A stretch of 64,000 bases of DNA from positions 496,001 to 560,000 of the forward strand of contig NZ_AP022609.1 of the NCBI RefSeq assembly GCF_010729485.1. The letters run 5' to 3'. Position numbers and translations under genes: made by a program. Shown piece by piece: positions 26,644 to 35,238 of this stretch (positions are counted from its first letter, which is position 1; each line of letters starts with the position of its first letter). This stretch comes from Mycolicibacter hiberniae. GTDB lineage: Bacteria; Actinomycetota; Actinomycetes; Mycobacteriales; Mycobacteriaceae. Under the pieces are notes generated by a model. It was not told the DNA's origin, did not search any database, and was given only the letters and a program-made list of their open reading frames with translations.

Positions 26644-27501
26644 ATGAAGCTGGACGGCCGGGCGGCCGTGGTGACCGGCGGCAGCCAGGGGCTGGGGCTG
26701 GCGGTGGCGGGCGCCCTCGCGGCCGAGGGGGCCGACGTATTGATCTGCGGCCGTGGCGAAGAAGCCTTGGACAAGGCGCGTAGGCAACTGTCGGCCCGCA
26801 CCGGCGGCAGGGTGGTGGCTGCCGTGGCGGATGTGTCCCGGCCGGAGGATTCCGAGCGCTTGGTGAGCAGTGCCCTCGACGCTTTCGGAAGGCTGGATGT
26901 TCTGGTCAACAATGCGGGCGTGTATGGGCCGATGGGCCTGCTCGAAGATGTGGACTGGGGCGAATGGGCCCGGGCAGTCGAGATCAACCTGCTGGGCACC
27001 GTGCTGCCCTGCCGGGCTGCATTGCGGCACATGAAGAATGCTGGGCACGGCAAGATCATCAATCTGTCGGGCGGTGGCGCCACGGCGCCGATGCCGCGCA
27101 TCAGTGCCTACGCCGCCTCCAAGGCCGCGGTGGTCCGGTTCACCGAGACCCTGGCCGAGGAGGTCCGGCAGGACGGCATCGACGTGAACGCCGTGGCACC
27201 GGGGGCCCTCAACACGCGTCTGTTGGAGCAAGTCCTCTCCGCCGGGGCGGAACGGGTGGGAGCCGATTACTACGAGAAGTCGGTGAGGCAGAAACAGCAG
27301 GGTGGCGCGTCGATGGACTCGGCCGCGGCGCTGTGCGTCTTCCTGGCGTCCGCGCGCTCCGACGGACTGACCGGCAAGCTGATCAGCGCCGTGTGGGATC
27401 CGTGGGAGACCTTGCCCGCACATGCGACGGCGTTGGCCAAGAGCGACATCTACACGCTGCGGCGCATCGTGCCGAAAGACCGCGGCGAGGACTGGGGCTG
27501 A
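26644..27501 (+). CDS. Classical short-chain dehydrogenase/reductase
   Basis: A 285-residue SDR with the cofactor motif VVTGGSQGLGLAVAGALA, NNAGVYGP, and the catalytic Ser and YAASK in INLSGGGATAPMPRISAYAASK. The C-terminal extension (WDPWETLPAHA ... RRIVPKDRGEDWG) is longer than in simple FabG-like enzymes and resembles SDRs of sugar-nucleotide or glycan loci. It is followed one base later by a Gfo/Idh/MocA enzyme, which suggests the two act on successive oxidation states of the same sugar. The substrate is unknown. Confidence 0.87.
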   Translation: MKLDGRAAVVTGGSQGLGLAVAGALAAEGADVLICGRGEEALDKARRQLSARTGGRVVAAVADVSRPEDSERLVSSALDAFGRLDVLVNNAGVYGPMGLLEDVDWGEWARAVEINLLGTVLPCRAALRHMKNAGHGKIINLSGGGATAPMPRISAYAASKAAVVRFTETLAEEVRQDGIDVNAVAPGALNTRLLEQVLSAGAERVGADYYEKSVRQKQQGGASMDSAAALCVFLASARSDGLTGKLISAVWDPWETLPAHATALAKSDIYTLRRIVPKDRGEDWG

Positions 27502-27502
27502 G

Positions 27503-28480
27503 ATGGACGTCGCGGTCGTCGGCTGTGGACTGATCGGGCACAAGCGCGCGAAGCTGCTGGGTGCCCATCGACTGGCCGCCGCTGTGGACGCTGATCTCGG
27601 GAAGGCCCGGGCGCTGGCAGCGCTGCACCCCGGGGCCACCGCATCTACCGATTGGCGTGCCGCGGTCGCTCGCGCGGACGTCGACGCGGTGCTGGTGTCC
27701 ACGCCCCACCACCTCCTGGCGGCGGTCGCCACCGCCGCGGCGGAGGAAGGCAAGCACGTTCTGGTCGAGAAGCCGGGGGCGCGCAGCGCCGCCGAACTGG
27801 CGCCCCTGGTGGAGGCAGCCCAGCGCAACCGGGTCGTCGCCAAGGTCGGCTTCAATCACCGGTTCCACCCCGCATTCCGCAAGGCGCGGGAGTACGTCGA
27901 CGGTGGCGCCGTGGGGGATCTGATGTTCGTGCGCGGGCGCTACGGCCACGGCGGCCGGGTGGGCTACGACAGGGAATGGCGCGCGGATCCCTGCATTGCA
28001 GGCGGCGGTGAGCTGCTGGACCAGGGGATGCACCTGATCGACCTGTCGCGGTGGTTTCTGGGCGATTTCGCCCGGGTGGAGGGCTTCACACACACCTATT
28101 TCTGGGACATGCCCGTCGATGACAACAGCTTCATGGCGCTGCGCACGGCGGCGCAGCAGATGGCCTGGCTGCACGTCAGCTGGACGGAGTGGAAGAACAC
28201 CTTCTCGTTCGAGCTGTACGGCAAGACGGGCAAGCTGCACGTGGAGGGCCTGGGCGGCAGCTACGGCACCGAGCGGCTGTCCTATTACCGGATGTCGCCG
28301 GAGATGGGGCCGCCCGAGACTGTCATCCATGAGTACCCGGGTCCCGATGAGTCCTGGGCGCTGGAATTCGCAGCTTTTACCCGCTCCATCACGATGGGCG
28401 AGGCCCCATGCGGGGGATTGGACGACGCCGTGAAGGCATTGGACGTGGTCGACACCATTTACCGAGCGAGCAAGCCGTGA
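27503..28480 (+). CDS. Gfo/Idh/MocA-family sugar oxidoreductase
   Basis: A 325-residue NAD(P)-dependent oxidoreductase with an N-terminal Rossmann motif AVVGCGLIGHKRAKLLG, the family EKP motif in VLVEKPGA, and a C-terminal domain with GGGELLDQGMHLIDLSRWF holding the conserved Asp and His. Members act on sugars and inositols, often to install 3-keto or 4-keto groups. The ATG at 27503 comes directly after the SDR stop. The stop overlaps the start of the GHMP kinase gene (GTGA), so the genes are translationally coupled. Confidence 0.89.
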   Translation: MDVAVVGCGLIGHKRAKLLGAHRLAAAVDADLGKARALAALHPGATASTDWRAAVARADVDAVLVSTPHHLLAAVATAAAEEGKHVLVEKPGARSAAELAPLVEAAQRNRVVAKVGFNHRFHPAFRKAREYVDGGAVGDLMFVRGRYGHGGRVGYDREWRADPCIAGGGELLDQGMHLIDLSRWFLGDFARVEGFTHTYFWDMPVDDNSFMALRTAAQQMAWLHVSWTEWKNTFSFELYGKTGKLHVEGLGGSYGTERLSYYRMSPEMGPPETVIHEYPGPDESWALEFAAFTRSITMGEAPCGGLDDAVKALDVVDTIYRASKP

Positions 28481-29460
28481 TCATCAGCCGCAGTCCCTTG
28501 CGTATCTCCCTCGGCGGCGGTGGCACCGACCTGCCGTCGTATTACCGGGACCACGAAGGGTTTCTGGTGGCCGCGGCCATAGACAAGTACGTGTACCTGA
28601 CGCTGCACCAGACCTTCGGGCACGACATGATCATCAAATACTCCCAGATGGAGCTGGTGTCGTCGGCCGACGAGGTCCAGCATCCGATCATCCGCGAGGC
28701 GTTGAAGATGTTGGGAATCAATGAGACCAACCTGGAGCTGACCAGCATGGCCGACATACCGGCCGGCACCGGGTTGGGCTCGTCAGGCAGCTTCACGACG
28801 GCGCTGCTGAAGACGCTGCACACCTACCAGAAGAACCTGGTGCACCCCGAGGAGCTGGCGGAGCAGGCCTGCCATATCGAGTTGGACCTTTTGAAGGACC
28901 CCATCGGCAAACAGGACCAGTACATCGCGGCCTACGGAGGTCTGACCTGCTTCACCTTCCGCAACGACGGCAAGGTGGAGGCGGGCCCACTGAAGGTGTC
29001 GACGGAGACCTTGTACAACCTCGAGGACAATCTGCTGCTCTTCTTCACCGGCTACTCCCGCTCAGCGTCATCGATCCTGAAAGAGCAGGACGATCAGAGC
29101 AAGAAGAGGGCCGACGACATGCTCCAGAACCTGCACTTCGTCAAGGAGCTCGGTTTCAGGAGTCGGGACGCCCTGGAGAAGGGGGACCTCCATGAGTTCG
29201 GCCGCCTGATGAACACGCACTGGGAATTCAAGAAAAAGCGGTCCGGATCGATGTCGAACCCCAAAATAAACGACTGGTATGAACTGGCCCTCCGGAACGG
29301 CGCCGTGGGGGGGAAGCTGATCGGCGCCGGTGGCGGCGGATTCCTGATGTTCTACGCCGAGGACAAGGTTCGCCTGCGGCACGCCTTGATGGGCGCGGGC
29401 ATGACGGAGGTGCGGTTCCGCTTCGACTTCGAGGGCACGAAGATCGTCGTCGCATCGTGA
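28477..29460 (+). CDS. hddA: D-glycero-D-manno-heptose-7-phosphate kinase-like GHMP kinase
   Basis: A 327-residue GHMP-superfamily kinase close to HddA-type heptose-7-phosphate 1-kinases. The N-terminus IISRSPLRISLGGGGTDLPSYY and the ATP loop PAGTGLGSSGSFTTALL are characteristic, and the third motif is GGKLIGAGGGGFLMF. It would convert heptose-7-phosphate to the 1,7-bisphosphate that GmhB then dephosphorylates. The start is a GTG overlapping the previous stop. It is shorter than M. tuberculosis HddA (Rv0115), so this may be a distinct subfamily. Confidence 0.9.
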   Translation: MIISRSPLRISLGGGGTDLPSYYRDHEGFLVAAAIDKYVYLTLHQTFGHDMIIKYSQMELVSSADEVQHPIIREALKMLGINETNLELTSMADIPAGTGLGSSGSFTTALLKTLHTYQKNLVHPEELAEQACHIELDLLKDPIGKQDQYIAAYGGLTCFTFRNDGKVEAGPLKVSTETLYNLEDNLLLFFTGYSRSASSILKEQDDQSKKRADDMLQNLHFVKELGFRSRDALEKGDLHEFGRLMNTHWEFKKKRSGSMSNPKINDWYELALRNGAVGGKLIGAGGGGFLMFYAEDKVRLRHALMGAGMTEVRFRFDFEGTKIVVAS

Positions 29461-30173
29461 CCGGACTTCCCCCCGTCGCGGTCCTGGCCGGCGGCTTGGC
29501 CACCCGCATGCGGCCACTGACGGGGTCGGTGCCCAAGTCCATGCTGGAGGTGGCCGGCGAGCCCTTCATCGCCCACCAGCTTCGGCTCTTCAAGAGACAG
29601 GGGCTGACGCAGGTCGTGCTGTGCCTGGGGCATCTGGGCGGGGCGGTGCAGGAGTTCGTCGGGGACGGGTCGGCTTTCGGACTGTCGGTTTCGGTGTCAT
29701 TCGACGGGGACAGGCTGCTGGGCACCGCGGGCGCCCTGAAGAACGCCGGTGCACTGCTGGGAGAAGTCTTCTGGGTCGTCTACGGGGACTCCTACTTGGA
29801 TATCGATCTGCGTCCCATCTGGGCGTCGTTCCGGTCGGACCGACGGCCGGCACTGATGACGGTGTGCCGCAACGAGGACAAATGGGACAAGAGCAACGTG
29901 CTCTTGCGGGATGGCCGAATCGTGGCCTACGACAAGAAAAGCACCGACCCCGCCATGAAGCACATCGACTTCGGGTTGCTGCTGTTACGCCGGCAGGCAC
30001 TGGAGTCGGTACCGGCCGGACAGAACACGGATCTGGCCGACGTCTTGTTCTCCCTGGTCTGCCGGGACGCGGTGGCCGGCTTCGAGGTGTGCGAACGCTT
30101 CTATGAAATCGGCTCGCCTGCGGGCCTGCGTGAGACCGATGCGCGTCTGCGCCACCTCGGAAAAGAAAGATGA
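29457..30173 (+). CDS. hddC: Heptose/mannose-1-phosphate nucleotidyltransferase-like
   Basis: A 238-residue nucleotidyltransferase. The N-terminal signature VLAGGLATRMRPLTGSVPKSMLEV and the metal-binding VVYGDSYLDID are those of HddC/RmlA-type sugar-1-phosphate nucleotidyltransferases. Placed directly after the HddA-like kinase (GTGA overlap), it most likely adds GMP to D-glycero-alpha-D-manno-heptose-1-phosphate, giving GDP-heptose. A cytidylyl- or other nucleotidyl-transfer activity cannot be ruled out from sequence. It completes the set of four heptose enzymes within this locus. Confidence 0.85.
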   Translation: MTGLPPVAVLAGGLATRMRPLTGSVPKSMLEVAGEPFIAHQLRLFKRQGLTQVVLCLGHLGGAVQEFVGDGSAFGLSVSVSFDGDRLLGTAGALKNAGALLGEVFWVVYGDSYLDIDLRPIWASFRSDRRPALMTVCRNEDKWDKSNVLLRDGRIVAYDKKSTDPAMKHIDFGLLLLRRQALESVPAGQNTDLADVLFSLVCRDAVAGFEVCERFYEIGSPAGLRETDARLRHLGKER

Positions 30174-30176
30174 GCC

Positions 30177-30521
30177 ATGCCCGTTGACGCCACTTCGATA
30201 TTCTCCACCGACCAGCAGCTGTTCTACAGCATTGTGGCCATGAACGCGCTCTTCTCCTCGATGGCGTGGTGTGCTGCCAAGCCCAGCCGATGGTCGATAA
30301 CAGCGGTCGTGGTGTCCGCGTTGATCTGGCCGTTTGCCGACGGGGCACTGGAAGGTGACGTCCTGCTGGCGATCAACAGCACCACCGGCATCACCGTATC
30401 GAACGTGTTTTCCTGCGTGGCAGTGGTATTCGCGTTCATCCAGACGATGCGGATCCGCGGCGCGGCGCGGCGCGATCATGCCACCGAACCGACTGCGGTC
30501 CCGCCGCTACTCCCGCGATAG
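30177..30521 (+). CDS. Small three-helix membrane protein
   Basis: A 114-residue protein with three predicted membrane helices, around residues 14-34, 40-58 and 72-92, and a charged, Pro-rich C-terminal tail. It has the size and helix number of SemiSWEET sugar transporters but no PQ-loop motif, so I do not assign it to them. It is the last gene of the 24495-30521 operon, three bases after hddC. Its 3' end overlaps the convergent NHL-lipoprotein gene by 15 bases. Function unknown; a role in glycan export is possible. Confidence 0.75.
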   Translation: MPVDATSIFSTDQQLFYSIVAMNALFSSMAWCAAKPSRWSITAVVVSALIWPFADGALEGDVLLAINSTTGITVSNVFSCVAVVFAFIQTMRIRGAARRDHATEPTAVPPLLPR

Positions 30522-31826
30522 TTTGAGCACCCGATGGTTGTCGGAGACGTAGACGTTGCCGGCGCGATCCACCGCCACACCGCTTCGGGGATTGCCTGCG
30601 CCGGTGCCGAACGCCAACTCCACCTGGCGGGTCGACTGGGCGGGCAGCTCGACCACCCGTTGGTGAAGACCGTCGACGACGTAAACGTTCCCCTTGGTAT
30701 CCACCGCCACACCGTTGGGCGGATTCGGTCCGGTGAAACGGGTGAACGGGAGCTTCACCGGGGTGCTCGACCCGGCGAGCAGTTTCAGCACCTGGGCGTT
30801 GCCGTAACCGGTGAGGTACTTGTTGCCCGCCTGATCCACCGCAATCCCGGTGGGAGCTGTCAGCCCGACGAACGGCAGCTTCAGTTCGACCGGGGCCTTC
30901 GAACCGGCCATCAGGATCAGCGCCCGGTGGTTGCCGTAGTCGGTCACGTAGACGTTGCCGGCAACGTCGACTGCGGTCCCGGTGGGAGCTTTAAGGCCGG
31001 TGAACGGCAGCTTGGTCTGTTTTTTTGACTTACCTGACAGTTTCAGCACCGAGTTGCTTCCGTAGTCGGTGACATAGACGTTGCCGGCTTGGTCCACCGC
31101 CACGCTGTCTGGATTGAGCAAGCCGGTAAACGGCAGCATGGCCTGGCGATTCGATCCCACCGGCAGTTTCAGCACCCGCGCATTGCCGGTGTCGGCGACA
31201 TAGATGTTGCCGGCGCGGTCCACCGCCACACCGCCCGGCCTGTCCAGATCGGTGAACGGCAATTCCAGCTGCGTCGTCTGCAGGTCGGCTTGCGGGCCGG
31301 CCGCATCGGCGGCGACCGCAGTCGACGGCGTGGCGTCGGGCTGGGGCGTTGTCGATGGCATATCCCACGGCGGCCCGCACAACTTGAGCCCTTCGTTGAT
31401 CAAGTCGGTCATGGATGTTCGCGATACACCTGGGTTGCCCTCGTGTCCGCCCGCGGCGGCCAGCCAGATGTGCTCGGAATCCGGCTGCCAACTCTTATCC
31501 GTGGCCTTACTCGCCAGCGCGTTGAGCGCGTAGGTGTCGTTGGTGTCGGTGGAGGTGAAGGTGACAGCACCGCCATCGCACGCAAGGACTCCCGAGTCCA
31601 CCTTCAAGGGCCAGGTGCCCTTGAAGGTGGACTTGTCGATCTTCTCGGCGTGCACCGCGGTATGGCCGCAGGCAGTTCCGCAACAGGCCAATAGGACAAG
31701 GATCGCGGCGATGAGCCCGACAGGTGGTGTGGTGCTGGACCATCGACCCGTGTTGGCCCTTCTCGGAGGCTGCGCCGGCACCGACCAGCGCGACACAGGT
31801 GCGGCGTTCACGGGTGTGGGCATCAT
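30507..31826 (-). CDS. DUF2511-NHL beta-propeller lipoprotein
   Basis: A ~439-residue predicted lipoprotein. A hydrophobic leader (VGLIAAILVLLACCGTACG) ends in a lipobox cysteine. Next comes a DUF2511-like domain (STFKGTWPLKVDSGVLACDG, then TYALNALASKA). After a linker, six NHL repeats follow, each with the pattern LPF-x-GL-x-P-x-GVAVD-x-AGNVYVTD. That is a beta-propeller like the extracellular sensor of the mycobacterial kinase PknD, but here without a kinase. It may bind glycan or protein on the outer face. The start is uncertain: ATG at 31826 or GTG at 31859. It lies downstream of the O-antigen ligase gene, separated by 178 bases. Confidence 0.85.
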   Translation of the reverse strand: MMPTPVNAAPVSRWSVPAQPPRRANTGRWSSTTPPVGLIAAILVLLACCGTACGHTAVHAEKIDKSTFKGTWPLKVDSGVLACDGGAVTFTSTDTNDTYALNALASKATDKSWQPDSEHIWLAAAGGHEGNPGVSRTSMTDLINEGLKLCGPPWDMPSTTPQPDATPSTAVAADAAGPQADLQTTQLELPFTDLDRPGGVAVDRAGNIYVADTGNARVLKLPVGSNRQAMLPFTGLLNPDSVAVDQAGNVYVTDYGSNSVLKLSGKSKKQTKLPFTGLKAPTGTAVDVAGNVYVTDYGNHRALILMAGSKAPVELKLPFVGLTAPTGIAVDQAGNKYLTGYGNAQVLKLLAGSSTPVKLPFTRFTGPNPPNGVAVDTKGNVYVVDGLHQRVVELPAQSTRQVELAFGTGAGNPRSGVAVDRAGNVYVSDNHRVLKLSRE

Positions 31827-32004
31827 TCGGAGATTGTTGAGCGCAACCACGCCCGCCACAAGCGTGATCGACTACCCTAATTCGGCCCGCGGGCCGGTAA
31901 GGTAGTCCGGTAATACCGGGCGGGTATGTGCGCCGGCGATGCCCGGTGTCCGGAGGGCAGAATCCCCTGGTGGCCCTGCCGCGGCCACCCGAGCGTGTCC
32001 GCTG

Positions 32005-33267
32005 TCAGCGGGACGAGGCCGTCAGGTTGGACTCCAGTTCCGGATCGGCGGCCGACTTCGGTTCGTACAGCATCAGCGGCAGTAGGGCAGCTATCGGCAT
32101 AATGCCCAAAAAGTATGGTACGTAGACGGATTCGAAGACATTGATCGACAACACGCACGCGTAGTAGGTGAAGAGGTAGGGCAGTGCGGCACTCGCTGTC
32201 GTCGTCAGCTGCAGAATCACGCCGCCGACCACGACCAGCGCCCCCCAGGCGCCCACCGAGATCAATATGTCGTACCAACCGTTGTGGGGCGAGTAGTTGA
32301 CATCGAAAAGTGCGTTCTGGGCGACCAGCCACCAGTAGCTCGGCCCATGGCCGAAGACCGGCGCCTGTCCGATCGCGTCACGCCCCGCCTGCCAGACGTA
32401 GCCGCGTTCGGCGTATGACGAGCCGCTGAATTTCACGAAGAGCGGGAAGAACGACGCGCAGAACCCGACGGCCAGGGCGGTGGATGCCACCCGCAGCTGC
32501 CACCGCAGGCTCGTCCTCGCCTTGATGAGCAGTAGCGCGACCGAGACCGTCACCAGCGCGAAGATCGCAGTCCTGCTCATCGCCAGCAGTTGAAAGGCCC
32601 CGACGCCGGCCAGCAGCACCATGCAGCGCCGCAGCGTCAAGGTCGCGCAGGCGAAGGGGATAAGCAGCACCGTCGCTATGCCGAGCACATTGCCGTTCGC
32701 CGACAATGGCGAGGTCAGCACCTGCGTGACGGCTCCGCACTTGTCGAGGCGACAGTGGGTCAGGACCCGGCCGGGGTTGACGATCACGGCCAGCGTCACA
32801 GCGGCCGACATCGCGAGCAGCGATACTTGCGCGGCCACGCTCAGCGTACGCACCGGTGTCACGCCCTGCTTGAGGACAACACCCATGAACAGTGCTCCCG
32901 CCATGATGAAATTGAGCACCTGCACACGCCCGGAGAACCAGACCGAGACGGCCGCGAACAGCAGTGAGGTGCCGATCAGCGCGGCGGGCAGGCTGACCTG
33001 GGTCCGTGACTCCCGCAGACCACGCACCACCCCAACCGTCGAACAGATCGCCGCGGGCGTGTACTGCAGGGCAGGAAAGAATCTGCCGGCCTGGTCCGGC
33101 GACGCCCAGATCAGAGGGCCGACGACATAGACGGTGATGAAGGGCCAGGCGGCCACCAGGAACACCCACAGCACAGTGAACCGATCTGCGCCCTGCAACA
33201 GGATGCGTGGGTCGCCGACCGCCACCCAGATCGATGCTGTTGCCGCCAAAAGAATCAGGATTGCCAT
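32005..33267 (-). CDS. O-antigen polymerase/ligase-type membrane protein (Wzy/WaaL-like)
   Basis: A 420-residue polytopic membrane protein with about eleven predicted helices and a large outer loop near residues 285-330. The loop and following helix contain GHGPSYWWLV and SPHNGWYDILISVGAWGAL, which match the O-antigen ligase/polymerase (Wzy_C) pattern with its conserved His-Asn. It should polymerise lipid-linked repeat units or transfer the finished polymer to an acceptor. The two roles are not separable by sequence. It follows the Wzz-like gene by 36 bases. Such proteins are unusual in mycobacterial loci. Confidence 0.85.
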   Translation of the reverse strand: MAILILLAATASIWVAVGDPRILLQGADRFTVLWVFLVAAWPFITVYVVGPLIWASPDQAGRFFPALQYTPAAICSTVGVVRGLRESRTQVSLPAALIGTSLLFAAVSVWFSGRVQVLNFIMAGALFMGVVLKQGVTPVRTLSVAAQVSLLAMSAAVTLAVIVNPGRVLTHCRLDKCGAVTQVLTSPLSANGNVLGIATVLLIPFACATLTLRRCMVLLAGVGAFQLLAMSRTAIFALVTVSVALLLIKARTSLRWQLRVASTALAVGFCASFFPLFVKFSGSSYAERGYVWQAGRDAIGQAPVFGHGPSYWWLVAQNALFDVNYSPHNGWYDILISVGAWGALVVVGGVILQLTTTASAALPYLFTYYACVLSINVFESVYVPYFLGIMPIAALLPLMLYEPKSAADPELESNLTASSR

Positions 33268-33303
33268 CGCAGCGCAACGCCCCCTCGTCGTACCGCTCGT
33301 TCC

Positions 33304-34497
33304 CTACCCGATGCGTGCGCGCTCCACGCTGTCGCCGTCGGCGCTGGTGCGTTCGATCACCTTCGCGCTGTCGACAATCACCATCACCGCCAGCCGACCG
33401 TTCTCGTTGAGTTGGTCGGCGAAGCGCCGCAATTCGTCCCATCGCGAATCTGCCGAGATGATCCCGACGTGCATCGGCCGTGTCGCGGTGCCCACCGCAG
33501 CCAACGACATGGCCCGGCGTGCCGCGAGCCGGGACTCGGTGATGCGCAGCGCCAACAGGTCACTCATCAACACTTCCCAGCGGCTGTGCCGGCCATGTCC
33601 GTCGCTGTTGTGGGGCTTTCGGCTGGCGGCGACAATCAGCCAGCCCTCGGCATCGCCGAAGCAGGCTCGCAGGTACCGGAGCGCCGGACGTGGCGTCGCC
33701 GGGTGGGCGGCTTGGCGCTCCGGGGGGTCCAGCGAAATTGACGCGCCCGCTGCGACTAGCCGCTCGGCGATGCGATCCACCCCCTGGCTGAGCTGAGCCG
33801 TCTGTCGGTGCCTGGACCGCCGCCCCGCCAGGTGGGTGCGTCCGCCGACCTCGATCATGCCGATCACCGGCACGTCGCCGATGGTGCGCAGATCAGGCAG
33901 GTAACCCAGTTTTGGGTTGCGGCGTGCGCGGTAGCAGCTGGCCACCAGAGCTACCAACGCCAGCGCCAGTGCGGCGTTGACGATGTTGTTGGCTGTCCGC
34001 GGACGTGAGCGGTAGGGCGGGACGGCGGCGGGGTCGACGACTCGGACGTGAACGGCCCCTTGCTTTTCTAATTCCGACGCAGCGGTGACGAATTCCTGCG
34101 CGACGGTCACGACGTACTTGGTTGCCAGTTCACCGGTGGGTGCTGTGGCAGTGATATCGATCAGGGCCGTGTCCCGTGGCGACGTGATCGTCAGGTTGTT
34201 CCGAAGATCTTCGGCGGTGGTGGGCAGGCCGTAAACGACGACAGCTCGTTGTAGCAGCGCCGGACTGGTCAGCAGGGTCAGGAAGTCACGCGCCCGGCGT
34301 TGCGAAAGAAAGAGCGCGGCAAGGTCGGCGAACGGTCTTTGGTCGGGATCGGCGACAACGATGACGCGGGCGGTTGTGGTGTAGATGGGCTGCTGCCGCA
34401 GCGAATACGCCAGCCCCATCAGGGCACCGAGAAGGAGAGCGACGACGACTGCGCGGCGGCTGTCCAGCAGGACTCGGCCGAAGACGCTGAGCTGCAC
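33304..34497 (-). CDS. Wzz-like chain-length determinant with long cytoplasmic tail
   Basis: A ~397-residue polysaccharide co-polymerase-like protein. TM1 is near residues 12-30 (AVVVALLLGALMGLAYSL). An extracytoplasmic Wzz domain runs to about residue 170, with TM2 at NNIVNAALALALVALVASCY. A ~200-residue C-terminal region stands where a tyrosine autokinase would be in Wzc-type proteins, but I see no Walker A motif, so it is probably not an active kinase. The GTG at 34497 follows AGGTGGGG. It diverges from a second Wzz-like gene, with only 117 bases between the starts. Likely role: setting polymer length with the Wzy-like protein. Confidence 0.82.
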   Translation of the reverse strand: MQLSVFGRVLLDSRRAVVVALLLGALMGLAYSLRQQPIYTTTARVIVVADPDQRPFADLAALFLSQRRARDFLTLLTSPALLQRAVVVYGLPTTAEDLRNNLTITSPRDTALIDITATAPTGELATKYVVTVAQEFVTAASELEKQGAVHVRVVDPAAVPPYRSRPRTANNIVNAALALALVALVASCYRARRNPKLGYLPDLRTIGDVPVIGMIEVGGRTHLAGRRSRHRQTAQLSQGVDRIAERLVAAGASISLDPPERQAAHPATPRPALRYLRACFGDAEGWLIVAASRKPHNSDGHGRHSRWEVLMSDLLALRITESRLAARRAMSLAAVGTATRPMHVGIISADSRWDELRRFADQLNENGRLAVMVIVDSAKVIERTSADGDSVERARIG

Positions 34498-34614
34498 CCC
34501 CCACCTGCCTTCGACGAATTCAGTGGCGTTGGGACCATGCCATTGTGCGCCGCCAAAGCTTCCTCTGAACAGAAAACCGACCGATCGGCTCTGTGTTGGG
34601 TAGCATTGGGGGCT

Positions 34615-35238
34615 GTGCGCAGGCGTTATGTGGTCTGGCTGACTGCGGCAACGATTGTCGGTGCTTTCGTTGGCGCCCTGTGGAGCTGGGCGGGGGCCAA
34701 CGAATACCGCGCGAGCACCCGACTGTTCGTCACCACCAACGCCGTCGACGTCAGCGACGTGTACCAGGCGACGCTGGCAGGTCAGCAGCGTGTGCTGACC
34801 TACAAGGTGCTGGCGTCGGATCTGAAGGTGCTCTCCAACGCGGTTCGCCGGGCCGGGACGAACAGCAGTCCTCTCGATTTGGCGCAGCGTCTGCATGTCG
34901 ACGTGCCGCCGGCCACCATCATTTTGGACATCGGCGTCGATGACACCAATTCCGAGACGGCGGCCACCCTCGCTAACGCGGTGGCCGACGAGCTGATCGC
35001 CACAATCAACGAGCTGGAACGTCCCTTGGGCGGTGGCCCACCGCCGGTCGGCGCGACAGTGGTGCAGCGTGCGGCGCCGTCTGCTGCCACATTGCAGTCG
35101 ACGCTCAACCCGGTGCTGGTCGCCGCGGGAGCGTTCGCCGGATTGATCGTGGGGCTCGTCGTCGCGGTGGCTGTCAAACGCCGTCTGCTGCCTGAGCTTC
35201 GCGCCGCACGTGGAGAATTCAGCCAGGCGCAGAGCTGA
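34615..35238 (+). CDS. Second Wzz-like chain-length protein
   Basis: A ~207-residue Wzz-domain protein. TM1 is VVWLTAATIVGAFVGALWSW and the periplasmic-type domain begins YRASTRLFVTTNAVDVSDVY. A C-terminal TM (LVAAGAFAGLIVGLVVAVAV) precedes a short basic tail. It has no cytoplasmic domain, so it is of the classical short Wzz/YveK class. The start is uncertain: GTG at 34615, behind TAGCAT that could be a -10 box, or ATG at 34537. It overlaps the glycoside hydrolase gene by one base (TGATG), so the two are coupled. A second chain-length protein next to the first suggests a heteromeric co-polymerase. Confidence 0.8.
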   Translation: MRRRYVVWLTAATIVGAFVGALWSWAGANEYRASTRLFVTTNAVDVSDVYQATLAGQQRVLTYKVLASDLKVLSNAVRRAGTNSSPLDLAQRLHVDVPPATIILDIGVDDTNSETAATLANAVADELIATINELERPLGGGPPPVGATVVQRAAPSAATLQSTLNPVLVAAGAFAGLIVGLVVAVAVKRRLLPELRAARGEFSQAQS

